Shown here piece after piece: positions 30,255 to 40,194 of a DNA stretch of 64,000 bases. The DNA comes from Solobacterium sp. (lineage in GTDB: Bacteria > Bacillota_I > Bacilli_A > Erysipelotrichales > Erysipelotrichaceae). Location of the stretch: the NCBI GenBank assembly GCA_024693325.1, contig JAILLA010000001.1, positions 17,087 to 81,086 of the forward strand, in the 5' to 3' direction. Position 1 is the stretch's first letter; the number at the start of each line of letters is the position of its first letter. Position numbers and translations under genes: made by a program. Under the pieces are notes generated by a model. The model was not told the DNA's origin. It saw only the letters and a program-made list of their open reading frames with translations, and ran no database searches.

Positions 30255-31655
30255 TCAGCTGATAACGTGAGGTTTTACATCAGCAGGGATCAGGCATTCA
30301 TATTTCATGCCCGCTGTCCTGTCTTTGAATTCTTCTTTCGCTTCTTCGATCAGCGCAGGATCTTCCAGAAGCTTTTCTGCAGTTCTTGCCAGAACTTCCG
30401 CAGCAGTATACATACCCTTCATCGCGATGGATGACTTGCCCTGTGCGACCCACTGCCATGAGTGAGCTCCCGCACCATAGCTGTAACAAGCCGTACCCAG
30501 GCTTTCCGTAGGAACGACCCAGCTGACATCGCCAACGTCCGTACTGCCCATATGGCAGACATCAGAGCATTCATTCTCAACAAGCATGGAACAGATCGGA
30601 GATTCCTGCATATTCTTCAGCAGTGCACGCTTATCCTTCACGTGTTCACCGACATTATCCATCGTGAATTCATGCGGCCATGAATCACGGAACTTCTTCG
30701 CATATGCAAGTTCCTCTTCGGTATATTCAGGAACACCGACTTCTCTGAACGCTTCCTGCATGACCTTTTCCAGAGTGAAATTGACGATCGTATTGGAAAG
30801 ACCTTCGTCAAACACGATCTCCATCGTGGTACCGGTCATCAATGCGGCACCCCTTGCAATATTGCATACACGTTCATACAGCGCCAGGCACTTCGGATTG
30901 CTTGTGGAACGGATCAGATATTTGACTTCAGCCTCTGCCTGGACAACATTCGGTGACTTTCCGCCCGAATTCGTGATCGCATAATGAACACGGTCCGTAC
31001 TTTCCATATGCTCGCGCAGATAATTGACACCTACGTCCATCAGTTCTACAGCATCAAGCGCGCTTCTTCCGGACTGCGGTGATCCTGCGGCATGGCTTGC
31101 TATACCATGGAAACGGAAATATGTCTGGATACAGCTCTGAGAGCTTCCTGTGCCTACCTGATGCAGGAGACCGGGATGCCATGCCAGAGCAATGTCCGTG
31201 TCTTTGAATACGCCGTCTCTGGCCATGTACGCTTTGCCTGAGCCGCTTTCTTCTGCTGGACAGCCGCATACAAGGACAGTACCCGGGCACTGATGTTCTT
31301 TCAGATAATCACGGATCAGAAGACCTGCACCGATCACACCGGCACCCAGCAGATGATGTCCGCAACCATGACCCATTTCACATCCGTCCGGAGCATACTC
31401 CGCAACATCCGCTTTCTGACCGAGACCATAAAGTGCATCGAACTCGCCAAGCAATGCAATCACAGGATGCCCGCTTCCGTATTTCGCTACATAGCCTGTA
31501 ACGGTATCCGCAACATTCTCTTCGATTTCAAATCCCTCTGATCTCAGAAAATCCACATGGATCCTGCTGCTTTCGAACTCAAGGAAGCCTGCTTCCGGAT
31601 GATCCCAGACACCTTTGGCAACCGCTGCCAGTTTCTCTTCGTACTCTTTCTTCAT
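30255..31655 (-). CDS. M20 family amidohydrolase/peptidase, AbgB-like
   Basis: 466-residue cytoplasmic metal-dependent hydrolase related to the aminobenzoyl-glutamate hydrolase subunit B. Motifs are HPEAGFLEFES at the N-terminus, ALLGEFDALYGLGQ, the metal-binding EMGHGCGHHLLGAG and PAEESGSGK with the catalytic Glu. The dimerisation domain lies between about 195 and 310. It is the last gene of the transport cluster, five bases after the ATPase gene, so it probably cleaves imported peptides or peptide conjugates. Confidence 0.9.
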   Translation of the reverse strand: MKKEYEEKLAAVAKGVWDHPEAGFLEFESSRIHVDFLRSEGFEIEENVADTVTGYVAKYGSGHPVIALLGEFDALYGLGQKADVAEYAPDGCEMGHGCGHHLLGAGVIGAGLLIRDYLKEHQCPGTVLVCGCPAEESGSGKAYMARDGVFKDTDIALAWHPGLLHQVGTGSSQSCIQTYFRFHGIASHAAGSPQSGRSALDAVELMDVGVNYLREHMESTDRVHYAITNSGGKSPNVVQAEAEVKYLIRSTSNPKCLALYERVCNIARGAALMTGTTMEIVFDEGLSNTIVNFTLEKVMQEAFREVGVPEYTEEELAYAKKFRDSWPHEFTMDNVGEHVKDKRALLKNMQESPICSMLVENECSDVCHMGSTDVGDVSWVVPTESLGTACYSYGAGAHSWQWVAQGKSSIAMKGMYTAAEVLARTAEKLLEDPALIEEAKEEFKDRTAGMKYECLIPADVKPHVIS

Positions 31656-31659
31656 CTTT

Positions 31660-32481
31660 TCAATCCTCTTTCATCAAATTGTAAGCTTCAACAAGCTGTT
31701 GTGTGTATGCTTCACGTGGGCGCTTCAGAATCTCTTCTGTCGTACCGCTTTCAATGATCCTGCCTTCAAACATCACACAGATCCTGTCACAGATGCTTTC
31801 TGCACTGAGCAGATCATGGGTAACCAGCAGGACTGATGTACCTTCGTCATTCAGCCTTCTGAGCTTATCCAGCATCAGACTTCTGTTTTCACTATCCAGA
31901 GCGCTGAACGGTTCATCCGCGATCAGCACAGAAGGATGATGAACAACCGCTGATTCATAAGCGATCAGCTGAAGCTGTCCGCCTGATAACTGCCCGGGTA
32001 TGCTGCGCATGATCTCTTTCGGCTTCTGAAATCCCGCATCTTCCAGCAGATCGTATACAAGGCGGTTTGCTGCGAAGAAGTTCATCCGGCTGTGGGCCTG
32101 GATGGCTTCACGGAGTGATGATGCGATCGTTGCGGTGGGATCCATATAACTGCCGGGATTCTGGAAGATCATTGCCATTTCCTTCCCGCGTACGCCCCTC
32201 AGCATTTCCTGATGGGCTTTTCTGTCGGTAAATCCTTCACCTGTGAGTGATCTTCCGTTCAGAAAGATCTTCCCTTTCCGCATAACAGCGTTATATGAAA
32301 GCACGCCCATACATGCTTTCACTGTCGTGGATTTACCCGAACCGGATTCACCGATCAGCCCCAGAACCTCACCTGGTTCCAGGGTGAATGATACATCCGT
32401 TACGGCATGGATCAGGCCTCTGTCTGTATCCATGTAGTCCACTGAAAGATCCATCACTTCCAGAGCGTGCTTTTCACTCAT
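31660..32481 (-). CDS. Peptide/nickel-type ABC transporter ATPase
   Basis: 273-residue ATPase of the Dpp/Opp type. Walker A GESGSGKST (about 42-50), Q-loop FQNPGSYMDP, signature LSGGQLQ, Walker B VLIADEPFSALD, H-loop VTHD. It is shorter than typical OppD/OppF because the C-terminal Cys-rich oligopeptide domain is absent. Only one ATPase gene is present, whereas Opp systems normally have two; it may form a homodimer. Confidence 0.93.
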   Translation of the reverse strand: MSEKHALEVMDLSVDYMDTDRGLIHAVTDVSFTLEPGEVLGLIGESGSGKSTTVKACMGVLSYNAVMRKGKIFLNGRSLTGEGFTDRKAHQEMLRGVRGKEMAMIFQNPGSYMDPTATIASSLREAIQAHSRMNFFAANRLVYDLLEDAGFQKPKEIMRSIPGQLSGGQLQLIAYESAVVHHPSVLIADEPFSALDSENRSLMLDKLRRLNDEGTSVLLVTHDLLSAESICDRICVMFEGRIIESGTTEEILKRPREAYTQQLVEAYNLMKED

Positions 32482-32490
32482 ATTTTTTAT

Positions 32491-33441
32491 TTACCTCTTC
32501 TTCGGATCGAGCGCCTGATTCAGACCATCACCGATAAAGTTCAGACTCAGGATCGTAAGGCAGATCGCCATAACCGGCCATAACATCTGCAGCGGCTGGG
32601 AAGCGATCAGTGAACGTGCTTCGTTCGCCATTGTTCCCCAGGAAGCCTGCGGGATGGAAATACCGATACCGACGAATGACAGGAATGCTTCAGTAAAGAT
32701 AGCACTCGGAACCATCAGCGTTGTATTAACGATGATCGGACCGATCGAGTTCGTAACAAGGTGCTTGAACAGAATACGCTTATTGGAAGCACCCATGACC
32801 TTTGCAGCAAGTGCATATTCCTGCTGCTTCAGTGCCATGACCTGTGCACGGACCTGACGGGCAAGTCCTGCCCAGCTGGATACTGAGATCGCAAGGAGCA
32901 CTGAGAAGATATTCGAACCGAATACCAGCATGATCAGGATGACATACAGCAGTGTCGGAACGGAATAGATAATGTCTACCAGTCGCATCAGGATCATATC
33001 CAGACGTCCGCCCAGATATCCGCAGATACCGCCGAAGATGACGCCGATCACAAGGTTGATGCCGGCAGCCGCGAAACCGACTGACAGAGAGATTCTCGCG
33101 CCGTACATAACACGGACGAAGATATCTCTTCCGAATTTATCGGTTCCGAACCAGTGCTGTGCACTCGGCAGTGCGTTTCTGTTTGTCAGATCCTGCATTT
33201 CATATGAATACTTGGACAGGATCGGTGTAAAGATCGCAAACAGGATCATCAGGAGCAGGAATGCAAGACTGATCAGAGCCAGCTTGTTCTTTTTGAAGTT
33301 GTACCAGACATCCTGGAAGTATGTCTTGGACTCCATCGCGATAAATTCATTGTTCTTTTGATCTTCAGGAAGTTTTTCAAACGCGTCGGCAGGCAGATCG
33401 TCGTAAGCCAGTGCGTTCATATCGAGATTGATTTCACTCAT
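32491..33441 (-). CDS. Peptide ABC transporter permease, OppC/DppC type
   Basis: 316-residue inner-membrane permease. The N-terminal soluble segment (1-45) is acidic. HWFGTDKFGRDIFVRVMYGARISL is the family signature, and the EAA loop appears as EYALAAKVMGASNKRILFKH. About six transmembrane helices. Preceded by GGAAAGGAG. It pairs with the OppB-like permease upstream. Confidence 0.95.
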   Translation of the reverse strand: MSEINLDMNALAYDDLPADAFEKLPEDQKNNEFIAMESKTYFQDVWYNFKKNKLALISLAFLLLMILFAIFTPILSKYSYEMQDLTNRNALPSAQHWFGTDKFGRDIFVRVMYGARISLSVGFAAAGINLVIGVIFGGICGYLGGRLDMILMRLVDIIYSVPTLLYVILIMLVFGSNIFSVLLAISVSSWAGLARQVRAQVMALKQQEYALAAKVMGASNKRILFKHLVTNSIGPIIVNTTLMVPSAIFTEAFLSFVGIGISIPQASWGTMANEARSLIASQPLQMLWPVMAICLTILSLNFIGDGLNQALDPKKR

Positions 33442-33457
33442 GATCTGACTCCTTTCC

Positions 33458-34378
33458 TTAGTCTAAGCGGATACGGGGATCGACGATCGCCGTAACAATG
33501 TCGGTCAGGATGTTGGCAACAATGATCATAGAACCGTACATGATCGTCAATGCCATGATCAGTGTATAGTCACGGTTGGTAACGCTCTTGACGAATTCCG
33601 AACCCATGCCGGGGATCGAGAACATCGTTTCGATGACGAATGAACCTGTGAGCAGTGACGCAAGCAGCGGTCCGGCATATGTAATGACCGGGATGATCGC
33701 ATTCTTCAGTGCATGCTTGAAGATCGCCTTAACACGGGATGTACCCTTGGATACTGCCAGGATCATATAGTCCTGTCTCAGCTCCTCTGTCAGAGATGAT
33801 CTGACAAGTCTTGAAATCATTGCGATCGGGTGCAGAGCCAGCGCTACGGACGGCATAATGAAGTGTTTCCACGATGTCAGACCGATCAGCGGAAGGACCT
33901 TCAGCTTGACGCCGAACAGCCACATCAGACCCAGAGCCATCAGGAATGAAGGTACGGAGACACCGACCGTTGCGATAACTGCAGCCAGTCCCTGTACGAA
34001 ACCGGACTTGGAGAATGCCGCAACAACGCCAAGCAGAATACCGAATACCATTGCAGTACAGAATGCGCTCGCACCGACTTTAGCGGTATAAGGCAGACCG
34101 AGTGTGATGATATCAAGAACATTCGTTCCTTTTCTGACCAGGGATGTACCGAAGTCTCCTCTCAGGATGTTTTTCAGATAAGCACCGAACTGGACAATGA
34201 TCGGCTGATCAAGCAGATACTTCTTCATCATGATTTCCTTAACTGATGCAGGAAGTTTGTCCATTTCACCTGCAAACGGTGAACCAGGAATAATATGCAT
34301 CAGGAAGAATGTGATCGTTGTCAGTGCAAACAACGTCAGGATACCCATTCCCAGACGCTTTAAGAGATATTTCAGCAT
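33458..34378 (-). CDS. Peptide ABC transporter permease, OppB/DppB type
   Basis: 306-residue permease, complete. N-terminal helix with LALTTITFFLMHIIPGSPF, then the EAA loop DYMILAVSKGTSRVKAIFKHALKNA and a C-terminal GSFVIETMFSIPGMG motif. It lies 13 bases after the S9 peptidase gene. Confidence 0.95.
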   Translation of the reverse strand: MLKYLLKRLGMGILTLFALTTITFFLMHIIPGSPFAGEMDKLPASVKEIMMKKYLLDQPIIVQFGAYLKNILRGDFGTSLVRKGTNVLDIITLGLPYTAKVGASAFCTAMVFGILLGVVAAFSKSGFVQGLAAVIATVGVSVPSFLMALGLMWLFGVKLKVLPLIGLTSWKHFIMPSVALALHPIAMISRLVRSSLTEELRQDYMILAVSKGTSRVKAIFKHALKNAIIPVITYAGPLLASLLTGSFVIETMFSIPGMGSEFVKSVTNRDYTLIMALTIMYGSMIIVANILTDIVTAIVDPRIRLD

Positions 34379-34391
34379 AACGTCTCCCCTT

Positions 34392-36365
34392 TCATGCTTT
34401 CAGGTACTTCTCAAACCAGTCCGTCATTTCCTTCAGCCTGCGGACCCTGTGCTTGGGTTTTCCGGTTCTGCTGAGGCCGTGGTTCTCTCCTTCAAAGACG
34501 ACCATTCTTGACGGTACATGGAAGTATTTCATGGCTGTAAACATTTCAACGCCCTGATCGATCGGGCAGTTATAATCGCACAGTGAGTGGATAAACAGGA
34601 TCGGCGTCTTTGCCTGATCGGCATATTTCAGCGGTGACTGTTCCCACATTTTCAGCATATCTGACCAGGGTGTTGCGCCCATTTCATTGCTGTCGAATGT
34701 AACACCGATCTCACTGGCTCCGAAATCAGCGACCCAGTTGGAGATCGAGCGCTGTGAAGCAATCGCAGCGAACCTGTCTGTATGACCTTCTATCCAGTTG
34801 CACATGAATCCGCCGTACGAACCGCCGGCTGCTCCGATATGCTCTGCATCGATCTGCGGATACGTTTTCAGGACATGATCCGTGAAATCCATCAGATCAT
34901 CGAAATCGATCGTTCCGTATTTTCCTCTGAGATCAGCGAATGCTTCGCCGTATCCTTCGCCGCCTCTCGGATTGCAGAAGAATACGAAGTATCCCAGAGA
35001 AGCCCAGATCTGCATTTCATGGAAGAACAGTGTTCCGTATGCCCCTCTCGGTCCGCCATGGATCTCCAGGATGCCCGGATACTTTTTCTCGGGATCGAAA
35101 TCCATCGGTTTGAGGATCCATCCATCGATCTGTACACCATCCCTGTCTGTAAACGGAATATATTCCGGTACAGCGACATATTTGCCATCCAGCAGACCTG
35201 CGTTGATGTCATCAAGCAGTTTTACTTCTCCGTCTTTGAATTCATAAACACTGCTCAGTTTTGACTGCTCGGATCCGATGAACAGCACTGACGTATCATC
35301 CGCATCGAAGCAGATCACAGCGCCTCCGCCGAAATCCAGTACCTGATCAACATTTCCATCTTTATCAAGCTCATACAGATCTGTATGATAATGCTTCATA
35401 GCTGTAAACAGGATCTTGTCACCAAGTCCCTTGAATGTGGTTCCGCCGGGACGTACTGAATCGCATACCGGAGTATCACCGTATGCCAGTTCCGCACTGT
35501 TCTGATGGAAGAGACGGTAGGTACCTTCTTTTTCATCAAACAGATAGAAATCTGTGAGCTGGCCTGTTCCCCATATTTTCATATCACATGCCGTGAAGAT
35601 CAGTCCGAGATCATTGAAGGCAATGTTTTCAACCTTCATCAGACCGTCATCCAGAACATTGACTGTTGTCTTGCTGTCGGTGTCATAGATACTGATGCCG
35701 GCTGTCAGAGAGATCGTATCTTCCCATGTTCTGTGTACATAGGCGATCTTTCCGTCTTTGACTGCCATTCCCGAAACAGATGTATATTCACCTGTCAGGC
35801 GTGTCAGTTCACCGCTTTGTTCATCATAGAGGAAGAGAACGCTTCTCTTGCCGGAAACAAATCCGCGGCCATTGCCCCAGAACGGAACTTCTTCAAAAAT
35901 ATGATAGTCCTGCTCTTCTTTGCAAAGGTCATGATCGACTTCATCCGGATCCGGATGATTGCGGTCAACCAGGATCTTCATGGCATACAGGCCATCTTTG
36001 ATCTTGCGTGTATCCTGCACATTGGCTTTGATACTGAATGCTTCATATGCTTCGCCGCCGTTGACGTTAAGACGATAGAATACCGTTTTCTCATCGATCG
36101 GTTCCGGCTTGTCTTCATCTTTGCGGACGGAATTGAACAACAGTGTTTCGTTGTCATCCCATAAAGCACCGGAATTCTTGCCGTTGTAAGTCAGTCTCCG
36201 TACAGTTCCTGTACTTCTTTCGATCAGACTGAAGTCGTTTTGATATTCATTTTTTAAAGCATCCGGCACGATCACTGTATACACAGCATATTTGCCGTCA
36301 GGACTGAGTTTCAATCCGTTGGCAGTGCGGATCAGTGTAATATCGTTCATCACGACTTTTTCCAT
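34392..36365 (-). CDS. S9 family serine peptidase (acylaminoacyl-peptidase-like)
   Basis: 657-residue cytoplasmic peptidase with a beta-propeller (about 1-390) and a C-terminal alpha/beta hydrolase domain. The catalytic Ser is in GGSYGGF, Asp in HSLCDYNCP, and His in GENHGLS. GGPRGAYGTLFFHE holds the oxyanion site. I chose the ATG at 36365 with AGGAGG eight bases upstream; an ATG two codons earlier is too close to it. It is first in the cluster with two permeases, an ATPase and an M20 peptidase. Confidence 0.94.
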   Translation of the reverse strand: MEKVVMNDITLIRTANGLKLSPDGKYAVYTVIVPDALKNEYQNDFSLIERSTGTVRRLTYNGKNSGALWDDNETLLFNSVRKDEDKPEPIDEKTVFYRLNVNGGEAYEAFSIKANVQDTRKIKDGLYAMKILVDRNHPDPDEVDHDLCKEEQDYHIFEEVPFWGNGRGFVSGKRSVLFLYDEQSGELTRLTGEYTSVSGMAVKDGKIAYVHRTWEDTISLTAGISIYDTDSKTTVNVLDDGLMKVENIAFNDLGLIFTACDMKIWGTGQLTDFYLFDEKEGTYRLFHQNSAELAYGDTPVCDSVRPGGTTFKGLGDKILFTAMKHYHTDLYELDKDGNVDQVLDFGGGAVICFDADDTSVLFIGSEQSKLSSVYEFKDGEVKLLDDINAGLLDGKYVAVPEYIPFTDRDGVQIDGWILKPMDFDPEKKYPGILEIHGGPRGAYGTLFFHEMQIWASLGYFVFFCNPRGGEGYGEAFADLRGKYGTIDFDDLMDFTDHVLKTYPQIDAEHIGAAGGSYGGFMCNWIEGHTDRFAAIASQRSISNWVADFGASEIGVTFDSNEMGATPWSDMLKMWEQSPLKYADQAKTPILFIHSLCDYNCPIDQGVEMFTAMKYFHVPSRMVVFEGENHGLSRTGKPKHRVRRLKEMTDWFEKYLKA

Positions 36366-36688
36366 CAGCATTTCCTCCTGTTAAACAATAATGGAAGGTT
36401 TCAGCCTTCCAGATCATGATAAATGTCATCGCAAAGACGTTCTGAGACTTTGCATGTTATAACTTTATGTTTTGACCAATCAAAAGTCAACGTTTTTCTG
36501 TAACTATTTCCATGTCATGAAAGACATTTCATGAAAATATGTTACTTTTTACTTCAGATTTTTACATATTGAATATCGAAAAAAAACAGATCCCCGAGAA
36601 TCTGCTTTTCATGCCACATAAACGGCTTATTTGCCCTTAGTCTGTTTTCCGGACGACCAAGCACTGCCTGTAAGATTCAGGAACAGTA
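36366..36688. other. 323-base intergenic region
   Basis: Upstream region of the S9 cluster and downstream region of dnaI. It holds the dnaI terminator, a TGGAAGG...CCTTCCA hairpin (36392-36411) in the probable S9 leader, and an AT-rich promoter zone on the minus strand (TTGATT-16-TATAAC near 36465). No coding sequence is seen. Confidence 0.5.
36579..36604 (-). terminator. Terminator after dnaI
   Basis: GCAGAT...ATCTGT stem followed by TTTTTTTT on the minus strand, about 85 bases after the dnaI stop. Confidence 0.8.
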
Positions 36689-37603
36689 TCACCCATTTGT
36701 CTGTGAAAGTGCCCTTCTGTCCCTGCCGACCATCTTTTCTGTTTCCGCGAGTGCCCTGATCCGTTCCAGGATGCGCATAGCTTCCATACGGTCATCACCT
36801 TTTGAAGTTTTCACAAAATGATCGAGAAGCGTACTGAAATCATTATTGGAAGTAAACCAGGTCGTCTTCCTGTTCTGCATACGTGCATCCAGGATCGAAA
36901 GCAGCAGGTTCCTTGTGCGGTCTGTCACTTCTTCAGCGCCGATGTCATCTATGACTACGAAATCCGCATAGCTCATCCGGTCTGTTTCCGTTTTGTATTC
37001 ACCGGTCCGCAATGTCGCGGTGATCCGCTGGCACAGGGAAGGATAATGAACAAAAACCGTTTTCTTTCCGTTTTTCGCCATATAATTCGCCGCACAAGCT
37101 GCCAGATATGTTTTCCCGGTACCCATACTGCCGTACAGATAGAGTCCTTTTGACTGCATGCAGCAGCGCATTGCATGATTCATGGAGCGGATATAAGCGC
37201 TGTCCTGTTCATCAAGACTGATCGACTCAAAACTCACCTGTTTCATTTCATCGCTCAGGTCACAGATCAGATAATTCTTCAGATGAGCCTCATTGATGCT
37301 GCGCTGCACTTCAAATTCACATGCTGTAACAGCATTTGTCAGGATCCCGTCATAGCTGAGCGAAGGACAATATCCTTTCTGCTGACGTCTGCACATGCTG
37401 AGTGATGTACATCCGCTGCATCTGGCAATATCATCCAGGTAGCGTTTGATCTGATACGGATGCCTGCTGATCTCTTCCAGAGGGATCTGCAGTCTGTTCA
37501 GCATATCAATAACGGTGTGATCAGCTGTAAGATCGTTGATCAGTTTCTGCCGTTCCCCTTCCAGATCGCCGGCTGTTTTCTGCATATATATCGGTTTCAG
37601 CAT
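36689..37603 (-). CDS. dnaI: Primosomal protein DnaI (helicase loader)
   Basis: 304-residue AAA+ loader that places the replicative helicase on DNA with DnaB and DnaD. The N-terminal region has a Cys-rich zinc site (CSGCTSLSMC...YCP, about 81-100). The ATPase domain shows Walker A GSMGTGKTYLA (about 157-167), Walker B FVVIDDIGAEE and sensor I WFTSNNDFS. It overlaps dnaB by one base (TGATG), giving translational coupling. Confidence 0.94.
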   Translation of the reverse strand: MLKPIYMQKTAGDLEGERQKLINDLTADHTVIDMLNRLQIPLEEISRHPYQIKRYLDDIARCSGCTSLSMCRRQQKGYCPSLSYDGILTNAVTACEFEVQRSINEAHLKNYLICDLSDEMKQVSFESISLDEQDSAYIRSMNHAMRCCMQSKGLYLYGSMGTGKTYLAACAANYMAKNGKKTVFVHYPSLCQRITATLRTGEYKTETDRMSYADFVVIDDIGAEEVTDRTRNLLLSILDARMQNRKTTWFTSNNDFSTLLDHFVKTSKGDDRMEAMRILERIRALAETEKMVGRDRRALSQTNG

Positions 37604-38781
37604 CAGACCTTACCCATCCTTTTCAGCATTTCCCTGACTTCATTGATATCCGTATCTGTACCGGCTGACTCTTCCTGCCGTCCTTCTTCCAGCATGTATT
37701 GCGGAACAGACTGCTTTCTGCGGTAATCGGAGCCTTTCTTTTTCTTGGTTTCGGCAATCGCGTCTTCCCTTGTTTTAACGTTGTCCCTTGCCCATTCACC
37801 GGCAACCATTTCAACAAACTTCGGTACCAGCCTGTTGGAAGATACGGAAAGAATATATTCGATCATGATATTGACCACTTCGACACTGAAATTCATCTTA
37901 TCGCTCAGATATTCCAGTATCTTTCGGTCTGCCAATGACACATCCCTGCCATTCTGCTTAGACTGCAGGAATGATACAGGAGGCAGCTGATACGGATCAT
38001 CTGTCTGAACGATCTCCGGACTGGACTTTTCTGCCATCAGTTTCAGTTTTGCCGCGTCAAATTCATTTCTTCCGATATTGACACAGCTGCCTGTCAGCTG
38101 GCGCATACGTTCCGGTGTCAGGCCATAGATCGTAGCCAGCTTACCGATCAGCCGGAGATTTTCTTCCGTTCTCAGTTCGACAGGGAAAACAAGCGTTGAT
38201 GTGATGGAGAAGAAACGCTCATAATCGAAATTGATGCTGACATCATCTGTAAAATGATATCTCGGCTGAATACGGCTGCCACTGTCCTCAGTATTGTAAG
38301 TTCCTTTTTCCGTATATCTGACGACCGGTCTTGTGATGTCTCTGTATCCGGCTGTCGTTACATATCCGTTCATGAATTTATTCACGGTCAGTTCAGTCTG
38401 CTTGCTGCCGAGGATCCGTGTCAGTTCGGATTTCATTTCACGGCTGTCCAGGAATACGGAAGGACTCATAGGCTGGTTGAGCAGATACAGATACTGATTC
38501 CTGTCATCTGCTGTCTGCACGTATGTTCTTAACAGCAGATGTTCCTCAAGTTTGATCCGTGCCCGTTCAATTTCATCGATACTCTGATTCATCAGAACAC
38601 TAAGCCTGTGGTGCGTCTCCTGAGAGCGCTGTCTTCTGCCCTCGGTATACAGTGTCAGGTACAATGATATGGCCAGCGAACCAGTCAGGGGCTGATACAG
38701 ACTCATCAGAGACGTAAGAAAATCAGCGCTGACCGAATCAGCACAGATGACCCTGTAAATGTCTTTGCCCTTTAATTCCAT
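37603..38781 (-). CDS. dnaB: Replication initiation protein DnaB (DnaD/DnaB type)
   Basis: 392-residue Gram-positive primosome protein, not the helicase. N-terminal winged helix (DFLTSLMSLYQPLTGSLAISLYL) and a C-terminal DnaD-like region (about 270-345, DRKILEYLSDKMNFSVEVVNIMIEYIL...) are followed by a basic linker and tail. It sits between coaE and dnaI, a normal order in this group. Confidence 0.9.
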   Translation of the reverse strand: MELKGKDIYRVICADSVSADFLTSLMSLYQPLTGSLAISLYLTLYTEGRRQRSQETHHRLSVLMNQSIDEIERARIKLEEHLLLRTYVQTADDRNQYLYLLNQPMSPSVFLDSREMKSELTRILGSKQTELTVNKFMNGYVTTAGYRDITRPVVRYTEKGTYNTEDSGSRIQPRYHFTDDVSINFDYERFFSITSTLVFPVELRTEENLRLIGKLATIYGLTPERMRQLTGSCVNIGRNEFDAAKLKLMAEKSSPEIVQTDDPYQLPPVSFLQSKQNGRDVSLADRKILEYLSDKMNFSVEVVNIMIEYILSVSSNRLVPKFVEMVAGEWARDNVKTREDAIAETKKKKGSDYRRKQSVPQYMLEEGRQEESAGTDTDINEVREMLKRMGKV

Positions 38782-38787
38782 ACTTAA

Positions 38788-39378
38788 CTACCTTTTTTTC
38801 AGTTCCCTGACCCAGATCGCAACACAATGATCCAGATCTTTGATCGTACCATTATTATATATCACTTCATCTGCCCGCTCGATCTTTTCGATACGGTCGA
38901 GCTGTGAAGCAATGCGCAGACGTGCGTCCTCTTCGCTCATGCCCCGATCCTCTATCAATCTCTGTACAGCTATCTCATCATCACAGGAAACAACACAGCA
39001 GATGTCAAAGTACTTATCCCAACCCACTTCATAGAGCAGCGGGATCTCCGCAAAGACCAGCTCTTCGGAACTGTGGTTTTCAAAGAACCGGTTCAGTCCC
39101 TCAAGTACAAATGGATGAATGATGCTGTTGAGCAGGAGACGCTTCTCCTCATCACGAAATATGATGTCAGCCAGTGCCTTTCTGCTGATCTCACCGTATT
39201 CATCCAGTATGCCTTCACCGAATTCAGTGATCATTCGTTCTGCAGCAGGATGTGACCTGTGATAGCAGATCCTCGTATAGCCGTCCGCATCAAATACAGG
39301 CAGATGTCTTCTTCTGAGCAGAATAGACAAAGTCGTTTTTCCGCTTCCGATCGTTCCGGTGATACCTATTTTTCTCAT
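38788..39378 (-). CDS. coaE: Dephospho-CoA kinase
   Basis: Last step of coenzyme A synthesis. 196 residues with the P-loop GITGTIGSGKTTLS, the CoA-binding VFDADGYTR, EIPLLYEVGWDKYFD and the lid region. It lies between mutM and dnaB with short spacers. AGGAGT precedes the ATG. Confidence 0.97.
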   Translation of the reverse strand: MRKIGITGTIGSGKTTLSILLRRRHLPVFDADGYTRICYHRSHPAAERMITEFGEGILDEYGEISRKALADIIFRDEEKRLLLNSIIHPFVLEGLNRFFENHSSEELVFAEIPLLYEVGWDKYFDICCVVSCDDEIAVQRLIEDRGMSEEDARLRIASQLDRIEKIERADEVIYNNGTIKDLDHCVAIWVRELKKR

Positions 39379-39387
39379 AACAGACTC

Positions 39388-40194
39388 CTATTTCTGACAT
39401 ACCGGGCAGTAATAACTGCTCCGCCCGCCGATCCGTTTCACTTTGATCTCGCTTCCGCATACTTTGCATGTCTTCATGGTATGTACCATACAGTCCAGCT
39501 GGAACAGTCCGGTCACACCAAGCGATGAAGTATATGAGCGGATCGTCGTTCCGCCTGCCGCGATCGCTTCCTGCAGGATCCTGCGTGTTTCTGTGACCAG
39601 ATGCTGTTCATCGTTCCTGGTGATCCTCCGGCAGTTTCTTCCGGGTCTGATCCCGCATGCAAACAGGATCTCATCCGCATAGATGTTTCCGATGCCTGCC
39701 GTAAAATTCTGATCCAGCAGAAGACTTTTCATCGGAGTATTCCTGTTCTTTCTGTAAGCATGGATATACTCCGGACTGAATGCTTCATCAAAGGGTTCAG
39801 GGCCCAGATCATGAAATGCTGAAAGATCGGTATCCAAAGGCAGGATCCGCATTCTGCCGAACTTACGTGTATCGTGATATCTGAGCTGATTCCCATCGCT
39901 GAGATCAAAGCAGATATGTACATGTTTCTGAAGAGGTTCATCAGGCTGCTGTATATAGTATTTCCCTTCCATGCGCAAATGACTCTCAAGAATGCAGTCA
40001 TCCATGACAAAGAGCAGATACTTTCCTCTTCTCATGAAGCCATTGAAATGCTGATGCATGAGCCGTGAACAGAATTCTTCTGTATCACCGGTGATCACAC
40101 CGGGCCATCTGACCGTGATTCCGGTGATCTCAAGTGATGCGATCCTGCTTTCCAGTGTACGCAGCACTGTTTCTACTTCTGGCAGTTCCGGCAT
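39388..40194 (-). CDS. mutM: Formamidopyrimidine-DNA glycosylase
   Basis: Base-excision enzyme for 8-oxoguanine and related lesions. 268 residues from MPELPEVET; the N-terminal Pro and Glu after Met are catalytic, which fixes the start. GKYLLF supplies the conserved Lys, LLDQNFTAGIGNIYADEILF the helix-2-turn-helix, and CKVCGSEI...YYCPVCQ the zinc finger. Its start codon overlaps the polA stop (TAATG). Confidence 0.98.
   Translation of the reverse strand: MPELPEVETVLRTLESRIASLEITGITVRWPGVITGDTEEFCSRLMHQHFNGFMRRGKYLLFVMDDCILESHLRMEGKYYIQQPDEPLQKHVHICFDLSDGNQLRYHDTRKFGRMRILPLDTDLSAFHDLGPEPFDEAFSPEYIHAYRKNRNTPMKSLLLDQNFTAGIGNIYADEILFACGIRPGRNCRRITRNDEQHLVTETRRILQEAIAAGGTTIRSYTSSLGVTGLFQLDCMVHTMKTCKVCGSEIKVKRIGGRSSYYCPVCQK

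Noticed and set aside
36460..36500. CtsR-like heptads GGTCAAA near the S9 cluster promoter
   Set aside because: Only one heptad fits; the second copy is inverted (TTGAC/GTCAA) rather than a tandem repeat, so no CtsR operator can be claimed.
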